Shown here: positions 33,872 through 42,890 of the stretch, in pieces | How the letters are laid out: every line of letters begins with the position of its first letter | Numbering within the stretch: the first letter of the stretch is position 1 | Source: Kribbella antiqua | GTDB taxonomy: Bacteria; Actinomycetota; Actinomycetes; Propionibacteriales; Kribbellaceae | Direction of reading: 5' to 3' | Assembly (NCBI RefSeq): GCF_004345665.1 | Contig: NZ_SLWR01000017.1 | Span: 1 to 64,000, forward strand | Length of the DNA: 64,000 bases | Translations under genes and position numbers: made by a program | Notes under the pieces: generated by a model | What the model saw: the letters and a program-made list of their open reading frames with translations, nothing else | Databases searched by the model: none | What the model was told of the DNA's origin: nothing

Positions 33872-34876
33872 ATGAAGGCGATCGTCATCCAGGGCAAGCT
33901 CGAGCTGACCGAGACCGAACTGCCAACGCCGGATCCCGGGATCGGTCAGGTCCGCCTGAAGGTGGCGTACGGCGGGATCTGCGGCTCCGACCTGCACTAC
34001 TACAACGAAGGCGCGAACGGCGAGTACGTCGTACGCGAGCCGCTGGTGCCCGGACACGAACTCTCGGGCACCGTCGACCTCGACCCGTCGGGCGAGTGGG
34101 CAGCCGGTACGCCGGTCACCATCCACCCCGCCACCTTCGGCAATCCCGAGCCAGGTATCGAGGATCGCCCGCACCTCTGGCCAGGCGGCGCCTACCTCGG
34201 CAGTGCGTCCACCTGGCCGCACACCCAGGGCGGCATGAGCGAGTTCATCGTCGTACGCAAGGACATGGTCCGGCTGCTACCGGCGTCCCTGCCGCTGCGT
34301 CGCGCCGCCCTCGCCGAACCGCTCGCCGTCGCGCTGCATGCCATCGCCATCGCCGGCGGTGTCAAGGATCAGCGGGTGCTCGTCTCCGGCGCCGGCGCAA
34401 TCGGTCTGCTCGCCGCCGCGGCCGCTGTAAGCCTCGGTGCCGCCGAGGTGGTGTCAACGGACGTGCTGAAAGGTCCGCTGCACAGGGCGCAACGGCTCGG
34501 CGTGCACGGCACTGTTCAGGTCGGCGTCGAGCAGATCCCGTCCGGGCGGTTCGACGTCGTACTCGAGTGCACGGGCATCGCCACGGCGATCACCGGTGCG
34601 CTCGATGCGGCGCGGCGGGCGGGCATCGTCGTACTGGTCGGGATCCCGCCGAACGAACCGCGGCCGGTGAACCTGTCGCCGCTCGTCTCCCGCGAGATCC
34701 AGCTGCGCGGGACGATGCGCTTCAACGACGAGATCGACCACGCGGTCGCACTGCTGGACGCCAACCCGCACTTCGAGCAGGTGATCACCCACGAGTTCCC
34801 GGCCGGCCAAGCGGTCGAGGCCTTCGCCGTGGCCAAGGACTCCGACTCCTCCGGGAAGGTGCTCATCGCACTCTGA
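33872..34876 (+). CDS. Zinc-type alcohol dehydrogenase, L-idonate 5-dehydrogenase-like
   Basis: 334 residues; ATG 33872 follows CCGAAGGAGC. The catalytic-zinc ligands are Cys37 (GGICGSDLHY) and His62-Glu63 (PGHE). The Rossmann motif is VSGAGAIGLLAAAAAV, with a following STDV that favours NAD. The GSASTWPHTQGGMSEF and MRFNDEIDHAVALL blocks match IdnD and its relatives. The structural-zinc lobe (four Cys, expected around residues 86-103) is replaced by a Pro/Gly/His sequence (PATFGNPEPGIEDRPHLWPG). The enzyme must therefore be stabilised differently. Its place in this operon suggests oxidation of a polyol or hydroxy-acid product. Confidence 0.85.
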   Translation: MKAIVIQGKLELTETELPTPDPGIGQVRLKVAYGGICGSDLHYYNEGANGEYVVREPLVPGHELSGTVDLDPSGEWAAGTPVTIHPATFGNPEPGIEDRPHLWPGGAYLGSASTWPHTQGGMSEFIVVRKDMVRLLPASLPLRRAALAEPLAVALHAIAIAGGVKDQRVLVSGAGAIGLLAAAAAVSLGAAEVVSTDVLKGPLHRAQRLGVHGTVQVGVEQIPSGRFDVVLECTGIATAITGALDAARRAGIVVLVGIPPNEPRPVNLSPLVSREIQLRGTMRFNDEIDHAVALLDANPHFEQVITHEFPAGQAVEAFAVAKDSDSSGKVLIAL

Positions 34877-35187
34877 CCCCGAATGAAACAAGCGTTTGGG
34901 AGCTGATGTCTCGTGGGTACCCGGCATTTCGTCGGGGTGCCCATCGCATTGTTTCGGGGGTTGGCGACGTCCGAAACAAGTTGCCAACGCAAACGTCTTG
35001 ACGACCTCGGTCACCGGCCGGTTACTGTTTGTGATGTACAGGCCGGGGGGACAGACACAGGGCCTACTGGGGGACCCGCCTACTAGTCGAATTCGGCCAT
35101 TTTCCCTGCTCTACGGGTGGATGCTCCCACCCGTAGAGCAGTGCGCCCTACAGCGCCGATTCAAAAACGCCTTCTGGGGGTTCAGAT
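34877..35187 (+). promoter_or_regulatory. Leader and control region of the encapsulin-geosmin operon
   Basis: 311 bp without a gene. It holds, in order, an inverted repeat (TTGTTTCGG 34949-34957 with CCGAAACAA 34971-34979) and a promoter-like pair TTGACG (34998-35003) and TACTGT (35023-35028) with a 19-bp gap. The long hairpin listed separately follows. The repeat lies just upstream of the -35 box, where an activator or repressor could bind. Motif calls were made by eye. Confidence 0.45.
35106..35141 (+). promoter_or_regulatory. Perfect 15-bp hairpin in the operon leader
   Basis: CTGCTCTACGGGTGG (35106-35120) pairs fully with CCACCCGTAGAGCAG (35127-35141) over the 6-nt loop ATGCTC. It ends 46 bp before the first shell gene. 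It could be an attenuator, an RNA-stabilising stem or the terminator of the upstream dehydrogenase gene; no T-tract follows. Confidence 0.6.
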
Positions 35188-36600
<1,413 letters not shown>

Positions 36601-36603
36601 CGC

Positions 36604-38784
36604 GTGGCGCAGCCCTACGAGCTGCCCGACTTCTATGTGCCCTACCCCGCCAGGATCAACCCGAACCTGGAGGGTGCCCGGGCGCACAGTAAGACCTGGG
36701 CCTACGAGTTCGACATGATCGATAGACCTCAGCAAGGCAAGGCGATCTGGGACGAGCACGACTTCGACTCCCACGACTACGCCCTGCTCTGCGCCTACAC
36801 GCATCCGGACGCGACCGGCCCGGCGCTCGACCTGGTGACGGACTGGTACGTGTGGGTGTTCTACTTCGACGACCACTTCCTCGAGCTTTACAAGAAGACG
36901 CGTGACATCCCGGCCGCCAAGGCGTACCTGGACCGCCTGCCCGCCTTCATGCCGACCAACGGCGAGATCACCGAAACCCCGGAGAACCCGGTGGAGCGCG
37001 GTCTCGCCGACCTCTGGACCCGCACGGTCCCGTCGATGTCGCCCGGCTGGCGGCAGCGGTTCCGGCAGACCACCGAGGCGCTGCTCGCGGAATCCCTGTG
37101 GGAGCTCGCGAACATCAGCACTGGCCGCCTGCCCAACCCGATCGAGTACGTCGAGATGCGTCGTAAGGTCGGCGGAGCCCCGTGGTCGGCGAACCTGGTC
37201 GAGTACGCCGCGAACGCCGAAGTGCCGGTGGAGATCGCCGGCACGCGACCGATGCAGGTGCTCAGCGACACGTTCTCCGACGCGGTCCACCTGCGCAACG
37301 ACCTGTTCTCCTACCAGCGCGAGGTCGAGCAGGAAGGCGAACTGAACAACGGCGTCCTGGTTGTGGAACGCTTCCTGGACTGTGGTGTGCAGCAGGCCGC
37401 GGGACTGGTGAACGACATCCTCACCTCGCGGCTGCACCAGTTCGAGAACACAGCCGTCACCGAGGTCCCCCGGTTGTTCGAAGAACATCAGGTCGATCTG
37501 CCCGGCCGGCTCGCTGTGCTGAATTATGTGAAAGGCCTGCAGGACCGGCAGTCCGGCGGTCATGAGTGGCATCTGCGGTCCAGCCGGTACATGAACAACG
37601 GTGGCACAGCGGCGCTCGGTGGTCCGACCGGGCTCGGTACGTCGGCCGCGCGCATCATGACCTCGCTCGTGGCGAGTGCGCCGTACCGGATCCGCAGTCA
37701 CAGCTTTGTTCTGTTCCAGGCTGTCGGGGCGAGTGTGCTGCCGCCGATCTACATGCCCTACGCCGCGAAGTGCAGTCCACATCTGGCCGTCGCGCGTGAC
37801 GCCGTACTGGAGTGGGGCGCACGGATGGGGATCAGTGACGGGACGATCTGGGACCCGCGGATGCTGGAGCAGTTCGACCTTGCGCTCTGCGCGGCGGGGA
37901 TCCACCCGGATGCGTCGGCGGATGACCTGGCCTTGTCCAGTCAATGGCTTGCCTGGGGCACCTATGCCGATGACTACTATCCGGCGGTCTTCGGTCCGCG
38001 GCGCGATCTGGCCGCAGCGAAGACGACCAACGCGCGACTGTCCCAATTCATGCCCGTCGAGGACGCGGCCACTCCGGCACCGGTGACTCCGCTGGAACGT
38101 AGTCTTGCCGATCTGTGGTCGCGGACCGCCGGACGGATGCACACCGCGGACCGCCGGCTGTTCCGGCAGACGGTGGACACCATGACGGACAGCTGGCTGT
38201 GGGAGCTGGCCAACCTCGCCCAGAACCGGATCCCCGACCCGGTCGACTACATCGAGATGCGGCGGCGGACGTTCGGCTCCGACCTCACTATGAGCCTGTG
38301 CCGGATCGGCCATGGCAACCGGATCCCAGCAGAGGTCTACCGCTCCCGGCCGATCCAGGCGCTGGAGAACGCGGCCGCCGACTACGCCTGCCTGCTGAAC
38401 GACGTCTTCTCGTACCAGAAGGAGATCCAGTACGACGGCGACTTCCACAACGGCGTCCGGGTCGTCGAGAACTTCCTTGCCTGTGACAAGAACCGGGCAC
38501 TCGAAGTGGTGAACGAGCTGATGACCGCGCGGATGCGGCAGTTCGAGCAACTCGTCGCGGACGACCTTCCCGCGCTGTGCACGGACTTCGGTCTGGACGA
38601 CGACGTTCGGCGGGCCGTCACAGGCTATGCCGAGGAACTGCAGAACTGGATGTCCGGGATCCTCGTCTGGCACCAAGGCTGCCACCGCTACGAACAGTCC
38701 GCCCTGCCCCACCGTCGACCCAGACCAGCCACTGGCCTTGGCACGTCGGCATTCCGGATCCACAGAAAGGTCGGTGCGGCATGA
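36604..38784 (+). CDS. Germacradienol/geosmin synthase (two terpene-cyclase domains)
   Basis: 726 residues from GTG 36604, the length I recall for the Streptomyces enzyme. Domain 1 (~1-330) turns farnesyl diphosphate into germacradienol: metal motif DDHFLE (89-94) and NSE motif NDLFSYQRE (232-240). Domain 2 (~375-700) converts germacradienol to geosmin: DDYYP (456-460) and NDVFSYQKE (599-607). The linker holds GPTGLGTSAARI (340-351) and the extreme C-terminus ATGLGTSAFRI (709-719). The protein starts directly with the cyclase fold and has no disordered N-terminal extension such as 2-methylisoborneol synthase has. It lies between two encapsulin genes with 3-bp and overlapping junctions, so it is the obvious cargo. 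Confidence 0.93.
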   Translation: MAQPYELPDFYVPYPARINPNLEGARAHSKTWAYEFDMIDRPQQGKAIWDEHDFDSHDYALLCAYTHPDATGPALDLVTDWYVWVFYFDDHFLELYKKTRDIPAAKAYLDRLPAFMPTNGEITETPENPVERGLADLWTRTVPSMSPGWRQRFRQTTEALLAESLWELANISTGRLPNPIEYVEMRRKVGGAPWSANLVEYAANAEVPVEIAGTRPMQVLSDTFSDAVHLRNDLFSYQREVEQEGELNNGVLVVERFLDCGVQQAAGLVNDILTSRLHQFENTAVTEVPRLFEEHQVDLPGRLAVLNYVKGLQDRQSGGHEWHLRSSRYMNNGGTAALGGPTGLGTSAARIMTSLVASAPYRIRSHSFVLFQAVGASVLPPIYMPYAAKCSPHLAVARDAVLEWGARMGISDGTIWDPRMLEQFDLALCAAGIHPDASADDLALSSQWLAWGTYADDYYPAVFGPRRDLAAAKTTNARLSQFMPVEDAATPAPVTPLERSLADLWSRTAGRMHTADRRLFRQTVDTMTDSWLWELANLAQNRIPDPVDYIEMRRRTFGSDLTMSLCRIGHGNRIPAEVYRSRPIQALENAAADYACLLNDVFSYQKEIQYDGDFHNGVRVVENFLACDKNRALEVVNELMTARMRQFEQLVADDLPALCTDFGLDDDVRRAVTGYAEELQNWMSGILVWHQGCHRYEQSALPHRRPRPATGLGTSAFRIHRKVGAA

Positions 38785-40157
38785 CAGCGGTCGATCAGCT
38801 GAGCCTGAGCACAGCCGCCGCGAGGCAGCTGGCCACCACCACCAAGTCCGTCCCGCAGATGCAGGGCATCTCGCCCCGCTGGCTGCTCCGGATGCTGCCC
38901 TGGGTGGAGACCACCGGCGGCACCTACCGGGTGAACCGGCGGACCACGTTCACACTTGGCGACGGCCGTCTCAGCTTCGACGTCACCGGTTCCGACGTCC
39001 GGGTCATCCCGGCCGAGCTCACCGAGCTCCCACCGTTGCGGGACTTCGGCGACCCCGAGGTCCTCGCCGCCCTGGCCGATCGGTTCCGGCGTGAGGAGCT
39101 GGAGCCCGGCCAGGTCGTGGCAGAGTTCGGCAGCCGGGTGGACGACGTCGTACTGATTGCCCATGGCAAGGTTGCCAAGACCGGCGTGGGTGAGTACGGC
39201 GCGGGGACGGATCTCGGCACGATTGCCGACGGCGACTATCTCGGCGAGCAGCTGATGGTCGAGCCGCCGGAGAACCTCTGGGAGTTCACCGCCAAGGCAC
39301 TGACCAGCTGCATCGTGCTCAAGCTGAGCCGGTCGGACTTCAACGAGCTGCTGGAGCGATCCGAGGCGTTGCGCGACCATCTGGACGCCGTACGACGACG
39401 GCCGAAACCGGCGCAGAACAAGGCCGGCGAGGCGGAGATCGAGGTCGCGTCCGGGCATGCGGGTGAGGACGCACTACCTGGGACGTACGTCGACTACGAC
39501 CCGGCGCCGCGGGAGTACGAGCTGAGCGTCGCGCAGACCATCCTGCGGGTGCAGACCCGGGTGGCCGACCTCTACAACGAGCCGATGGACCAGACCGAGC
39601 AGCAGCTGCGGCTCACCATCGAGGCCCTGCGCGAGCGGCAGGAGCACGAGCTGATCAACAACCGCGACTTCGGTCTGCTGCACAACGCTGACTACAAGCA
39701 GTGCATCTACACCCGCACCGGTCCGCCGACGCCCGACGACTTCGACGAGCTGCTGACCCGGCGGCGCAAACCACGACTGCTGCTCGCGCATCCGCGGGCG
39801 ATCGCGGCGTTCGGCCGGGAGTGCACCAAGCGGCGCGTCTATCCGGAGACCGTCGAGGTCGAGGGCCGGCGCGTGCACGCGTGGCGCGGCGTACCGCTGC
39901 TGCCGAGCAACAAGATTCCCATCTCCGCTACCAACACCACATCGGTCCTCGTCCTGCGTACGGGCGCCGACGACGAAGGCGTCATCGGCCTACGGCAGAC
40001 CGGCCTGCCGGACGAGGTGGAGCCCGGCCTGAACGCCCGCTTCATGGGCATCAACGATAAGGCGGTCATCTCCTACCTGGTCAGCACCTACTACTCGGTG
40101 GCAGTGCTCGTCCCGGACGCCCTCGGCGTCCTGGAGAACGTCGAACTCGGCGCATGA
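38781..40157 (+). CDS. Family 2B encapsulin shell protein (EshA-like), copy 2
   Basis: 458 residues from ATG 38781, overlapping the geosmin synthase stop (ATGA). The N-arm (QLSLSTAAARQLATTTKSVP) and the whole HK97-like scaffold closely follow copy 1: LPGTYVDYDPAPREYELSVA, EALRERQEHELINNRDFGLL, AHPRAIAAFGRECTKRRVYP, AVLVPDALGVLENVELG. Divergence concentrates in the inserted cNMP-like domain (~85-200; GEYGAGTDLGTIADGDYLGE, EFTAKALTSCIVLKLSRSDF) and in a surface loop at ~312-335. The two paralogues could form a mixed shell. As in copy 1 the cassette Arg is missing. Confidence 0.9.
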   Translation: MTAVDQLSLSTAAARQLATTTKSVPQMQGISPRWLLRMLPWVETTGGTYRVNRRTTFTLGDGRLSFDVTGSDVRVIPAELTELPPLRDFGDPEVLAALADRFRREELEPGQVVAEFGSRVDDVVLIAHGKVAKTGVGEYGAGTDLGTIADGDYLGEQLMVEPPENLWEFTAKALTSCIVLKLSRSDFNELLERSEALRDHLDAVRRRPKPAQNKAGEAEIEVASGHAGEDALPGTYVDYDPAPREYELSVAQTILRVQTRVADLYNEPMDQTEQQLRLTIEALRERQEHELINNRDFGLLHNADYKQCIYTRTGPPTPDDFDELLTRRRKPRLLLAHPRAIAAFGRECTKRRVYPETVEVEGRRVHAWRGVPLLPSNKIPISATNTTSVLVLRTGADDEGVIGLRQTGLPDEVEPGLNARFMGINDKAVISYLVSTYYSVAVLVPDALGVLENVELGA

Positions 40158-40168
40158 GGAGCGACGCG

Positions 40169-41200
40169 ATGTCTACTCTTCAAGATGACCGGTCCGCGGC
40201 CGATGTCCTTGCCTGGAGCCGGGGGCAGGTCGAGCCCGCCTTGCGAGCCGCTGTCGACAGTTTGCCGCCAGCAACAAAGCGCATTGTCGCCTATCACTTC
40301 GGCTGGGAAGACGAGGACGGCCGTCCGGCTCATGCCGACGGCGGTAAAGCCATCCGTCCAGCGCTGGTGCTACTGACCGCACAGGCAGTCGGAGGTACGA
40401 CGGAAGCCGCGCTGCCGGCCGCGGTCGCGGTCGAGTTGGTCCACAACTTCTCCTTGCTGCATGACGATGTGATGGACTGCGACACCGCCCGCAGGCATCG
40501 CGCCACGGCCTGGACGGTGTTCGGGCTCGGTCCGGCGATCCTGGCCGGGGATGCCCTGCTCGGCCTGGCCTTCGATGTCCTCGTGGCCAGCGGTCACCCG
40601 TGTCGCGGTGATGCCGCTCGCATGCTCGGGGCCGCCGTACAGGAGCTGGTCGACGGGCAGCTGGCCGATGCGCACTTCGAGACGCGGGACGACGTCGTAC
40701 CGTCCGAATGCGTGCGTATGGCGCAGCTCAAGACCGGCGCGCTACTCGGGTGCTGCGCCGCCCTCGGCGCGCTCTTCGGCGGCGGCAGACCGGACCAGAT
40801 CGACCACCTCAGGCTGTACGGCGAGGACCTCGGGCTGGCCTATCAGTACGTCGACGACCTGCTGGGGATCTGGGGCAAGCCAGCCGTCACCGGCAAGCCC
40901 GTGTACTCCGACCTGCGGAGGCGGAAGAAGTCCCTCCCGGTGGTTGCCGCATTGTCCTCCGGTACGGCGGCCGGCCGCGAACTGGCGGCCCTCTACAAGC
41001 AAGACGGCGAGCTGACGGACGCCGAACTCATGGAAGCAGCCGCACTGATCGAAGCGGCTGGTGGACGCGAGACGAGCCAAGCACAGGCTGATGCCCTGCT
41101 GGCTGCCTCGTTGGGGGAACTGACGGCATCCGGGGCGCTCGCGCCCGCGGCCACGGATCTGGAAAGGCTCGCCAGGCTGGCCACACGCCGCGACTACTGA
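40169..41200 (+). CDS. Polyprenyl diphosphate synthase
   Basis: 343 residues from ATG 40169 with GAGGAGC upstream; an ATG at 40154 overlapping the shell stop would add five residues. The first Asp-rich motif is HDDVMD (98-103) and the second is YVDDLLG (227-233), where the usual final Asp is Gly. The chain-length region before the first motif (AAVAVELVHNFSLLHDDVMD) has no bulky aromatic directly at -4/-5, so the product length is uncertain. Geosmin needs FPP. In this operon it plausibly makes FPP (or GPP) for the compartmented cyclase. Confidence 0.88.
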   Translation: MSTLQDDRSAADVLAWSRGQVEPALRAAVDSLPPATKRIVAYHFGWEDEDGRPAHADGGKAIRPALVLLTAQAVGGTTEAALPAAVAVELVHNFSLLHDDVMDCDTARRHRATAWTVFGLGPAILAGDALLGLAFDVLVASGHPCRGDAARMLGAAVQELVDGQLADAHFETRDDVVPSECVRMAQLKTGALLGCCAALGALFGGGRPDQIDHLRLYGEDLGLAYQYVDDLLGIWGKPAVTGKPVYSDLRRRKKSLPVVAALSSGTAAGRELAALYKQDGELTDAELMEAAALIEAAGGRETSQAQADALLAASLGELTASGALAPAATDLERLARLATRRDY

Positions 41201-41217
41201 AGTGAAGGGGGATGCAC

Positions 41218-42126
41218 ATGAGGACAGTTCTGCTGGCCTCGCCACGATCGTTCTGCGCCGGTGTCGAGCGCGCGATCGATATTGTCGAAAGACTACTGAG
41301 CTCGCGGCCCGGACCTGTCTACGTCCGCAAGCAGATCGTGCACAACACGCATGTGGTCGAGGACTTGAGGGCTCGGGGCGCGGTCTTCGTCGACGAACTG
41401 GACGAAGTTCCCGACGACGCGACCGTCGTCTTCTCCGCGCATGGTGTCGCGCCGGCCGTCCACGCCGAGGCCGCTCGCCGCGGACTGGACGTCGTTGACG
41501 CGACCTGTCCGCTGGTGACCAAGGTCCATGCGGAGGCTCGGCGCTATGCCGCGCGCGGCGACACCGTCGTACTGATCGGGCATGCCGGGCACGAAGAGGT
41601 TGAAGGAACGCTCGGGGAAGCTCCGGCCGTGCTGGTCGAGACGGTGGAAGACGTGGCGGAGCTCGAGATCGAGGGTCCCGTCTCTTACCTGACCCAGACC
41701 ACGCTGGCTGTGGACGAGACCGCTGCCGTGGTGGATGCCCTGCGCAACAAGTTTCCCGAGCTGCGCGGACCCAGCGAGGCCGACATCTGCTACGCGACCA
41801 CCAATCGCCAGACCGCGCTTGCTGCCGTCGCTGCGGAGGCGAATCTGGTGCTCGTGGTCGGATCGGCGAACTCGTCGAACTCGAAGCGGCTGGTCGAACT
41901 TGCCGTGCGCAACGGTACGACGGCGTACCTGATCGACGACGTGAACGACGTACAAGACGTTTGGCTGGAGGGAGTCGAGGTTGTTGCCCTGACCGCGGGT
42001 GCGTCCGCTCCCCCGGCGCTGGTCGACGAGGTGATCGCGCGACTCGACCCAGGTGAGGTGATCGAGCGTGAGGTGACGCGGGAGACCGTTCGCTTCACGC
42101 TCCCGGCAGCGGTGAGGCAATCATGA
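41218..42126 (+). CDS. ispH: 4-hydroxy-3-methylbut-2-enyl diphosphate reductase
   Basis: 302 residues from ATG 41218, the start best spaced from AAGGGGG; ATG 41212 is an alternative. The three Cys that hold the iron-sulfur cluster are Cys13 (SFCAGVERA), Cys97 (DATCPLVTKVH) and Cys191 (ADICYATTNRQ). The substrate-binding HNTHVVEDL, SAHGV, GHAGHEEVEG and VGSANSSNSKRL blocks are all present. IspH makes IPP and DMAPP in the last MEP step. A copy inside a terpene operon is probably a dedicated second gene that raises precursor supply. Whether it is the only ispH in the genome cannot be seen here. Confidence 0.93.
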   Translation: MRTVLLASPRSFCAGVERAIDIVERLLSSRPGPVYVRKQIVHNTHVVEDLRARGAVFVDELDEVPDDATVVFSAHGVAPAVHAEAARRGLDVVDATCPLVTKVHAEARRYAARGDTVVLIGHAGHEEVEGTLGEAPAVLVETVEDVAELEIEGPVSYLTQTTLAVDETAAVVDALRNKFPELRGPSEADICYATTNRQTALAAVAAEANLVLVVGSANSSNSKRLVELAVRNGTTAYLIDDVNDVQDVWLEGVEVVALTAGASAPPALVDEVIARLDPGEVIEREVTRETVRFTLPAAVRQS

Positions 42127-42890
42127 GTCTGTTTGCGACCGGCCTGCTGTGGGTCGGCGGAATGATGCTGGCGACCGGTGTGCTGGCCGTCGTACTGCGG
42201 AAGGCGCGGCAGCGGGAGGGGCGGGAGGCCAACAACGAGGTCGCCGGCCAGGTGTTCACCATCGTCGGCGGGGTCAACGTGGTGATCGCCGCGTTCGTGC
42301 TGATCTCGTTGTTCGACGGGATGGACAAGGCCAGGGACACGACGTACGACGAAGCGAACGCGCTCGTCGCCGTGCAGTGGGCGGGCAACTCGCTACCCGA
42401 ACCGGCCAAGTCCAGGGTCCAGGACCTGACCAAGTCGTATGCGACCGTGGTGTCGGAGCGGGAGTGGCCGGCGATGCGGGCGGGACGGGTCGTCGGCAGC
42501 GAAGGCTGGACGTTGCTGGCCGAGCTGCGGAACACGGTCGAGCAGACGAAGACGACGACCGACCGGCAAGAGGACAGCCGGGTCGAGGCCGCGAACCAGA
42601 TCTGGAACGTCTACCAGGCCCGTCAGGTCCGGCTGAACTCGAGCGGCAGCGATGTCAGCGGGGTGGTCTGGTTCGCGATCCTGATCGGCAGCGTGATGTC
42701 GGTTGCGCTGATGTTCATGTTCGGCGGGCCGGGCATCTACTCGTATGCGTTCATGGTGTCGATGCTGTCGGGTGCGATCGGGTTGCTGCTGTTCGCGATC
42801 TACCAGCTGCAGAACCCGTTCAGCGGCGGGGCCGATGTCGGGCCCGACGCCTTCGTGTCCGCGCTCGCCCGACTGAGTGACAGTGGCTAA
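42123..42890 (+). CDS. DUF4239-like (bestrophin-like) membrane protein
   Basis: 255 residues from ATG 42123 (overlap with the ispH stop). Two N-terminal membrane spans (LLWVGGMMLATGVLAVVLRK, FTIVGGVNVVIAAFVLISLF) and two C-terminal ones (VVWFAILIGSVMSVALMFMF, AFMVSMLSGAIGLLLFAIYQ) flank a cytoplasmic helical region with YDEANALVAVQWAGNSLPEP. This matches DUF4239 membrane proteins, related to bestrophin channels. Translational coupling to ispH makes it part of the terpene operon. A role in moving geosmin or ions is speculation. Confidence 0.75.
   Translation: MSLFATGLLWVGGMMLATGVLAVVLRKARQREGREANNEVAGQVFTIVGGVNVVIAAFVLISLFDGMDKARDTTYDEANALVAVQWAGNSLPEPAKSRVQDLTKSYATVVSEREWPAMRAGRVVGSEGWTLLAELRNTVEQTKTTTDRQEDSRVEAANQIWNVYQARQVRLNSSGSDVSGVVWFAILIGSVMSVALMFMFGGPGIYSYAFMVSMLSGAIGLLLFAIYQLQNPFSGGADVGPDAFVSALARLSDSG

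Noticed and set aside
36604..38784. 2-methylisoborneol synthase as the identity of the cyclase
   Set aside because: MIB synthase is one cyclase domain with a disordered N-terminal extension. This protein has two domains with DDHFLE and DDYYP motifs and 726 residues, the geosmin synthase pattern. No C-methyltransferase for methyl-GPP lies nearby.
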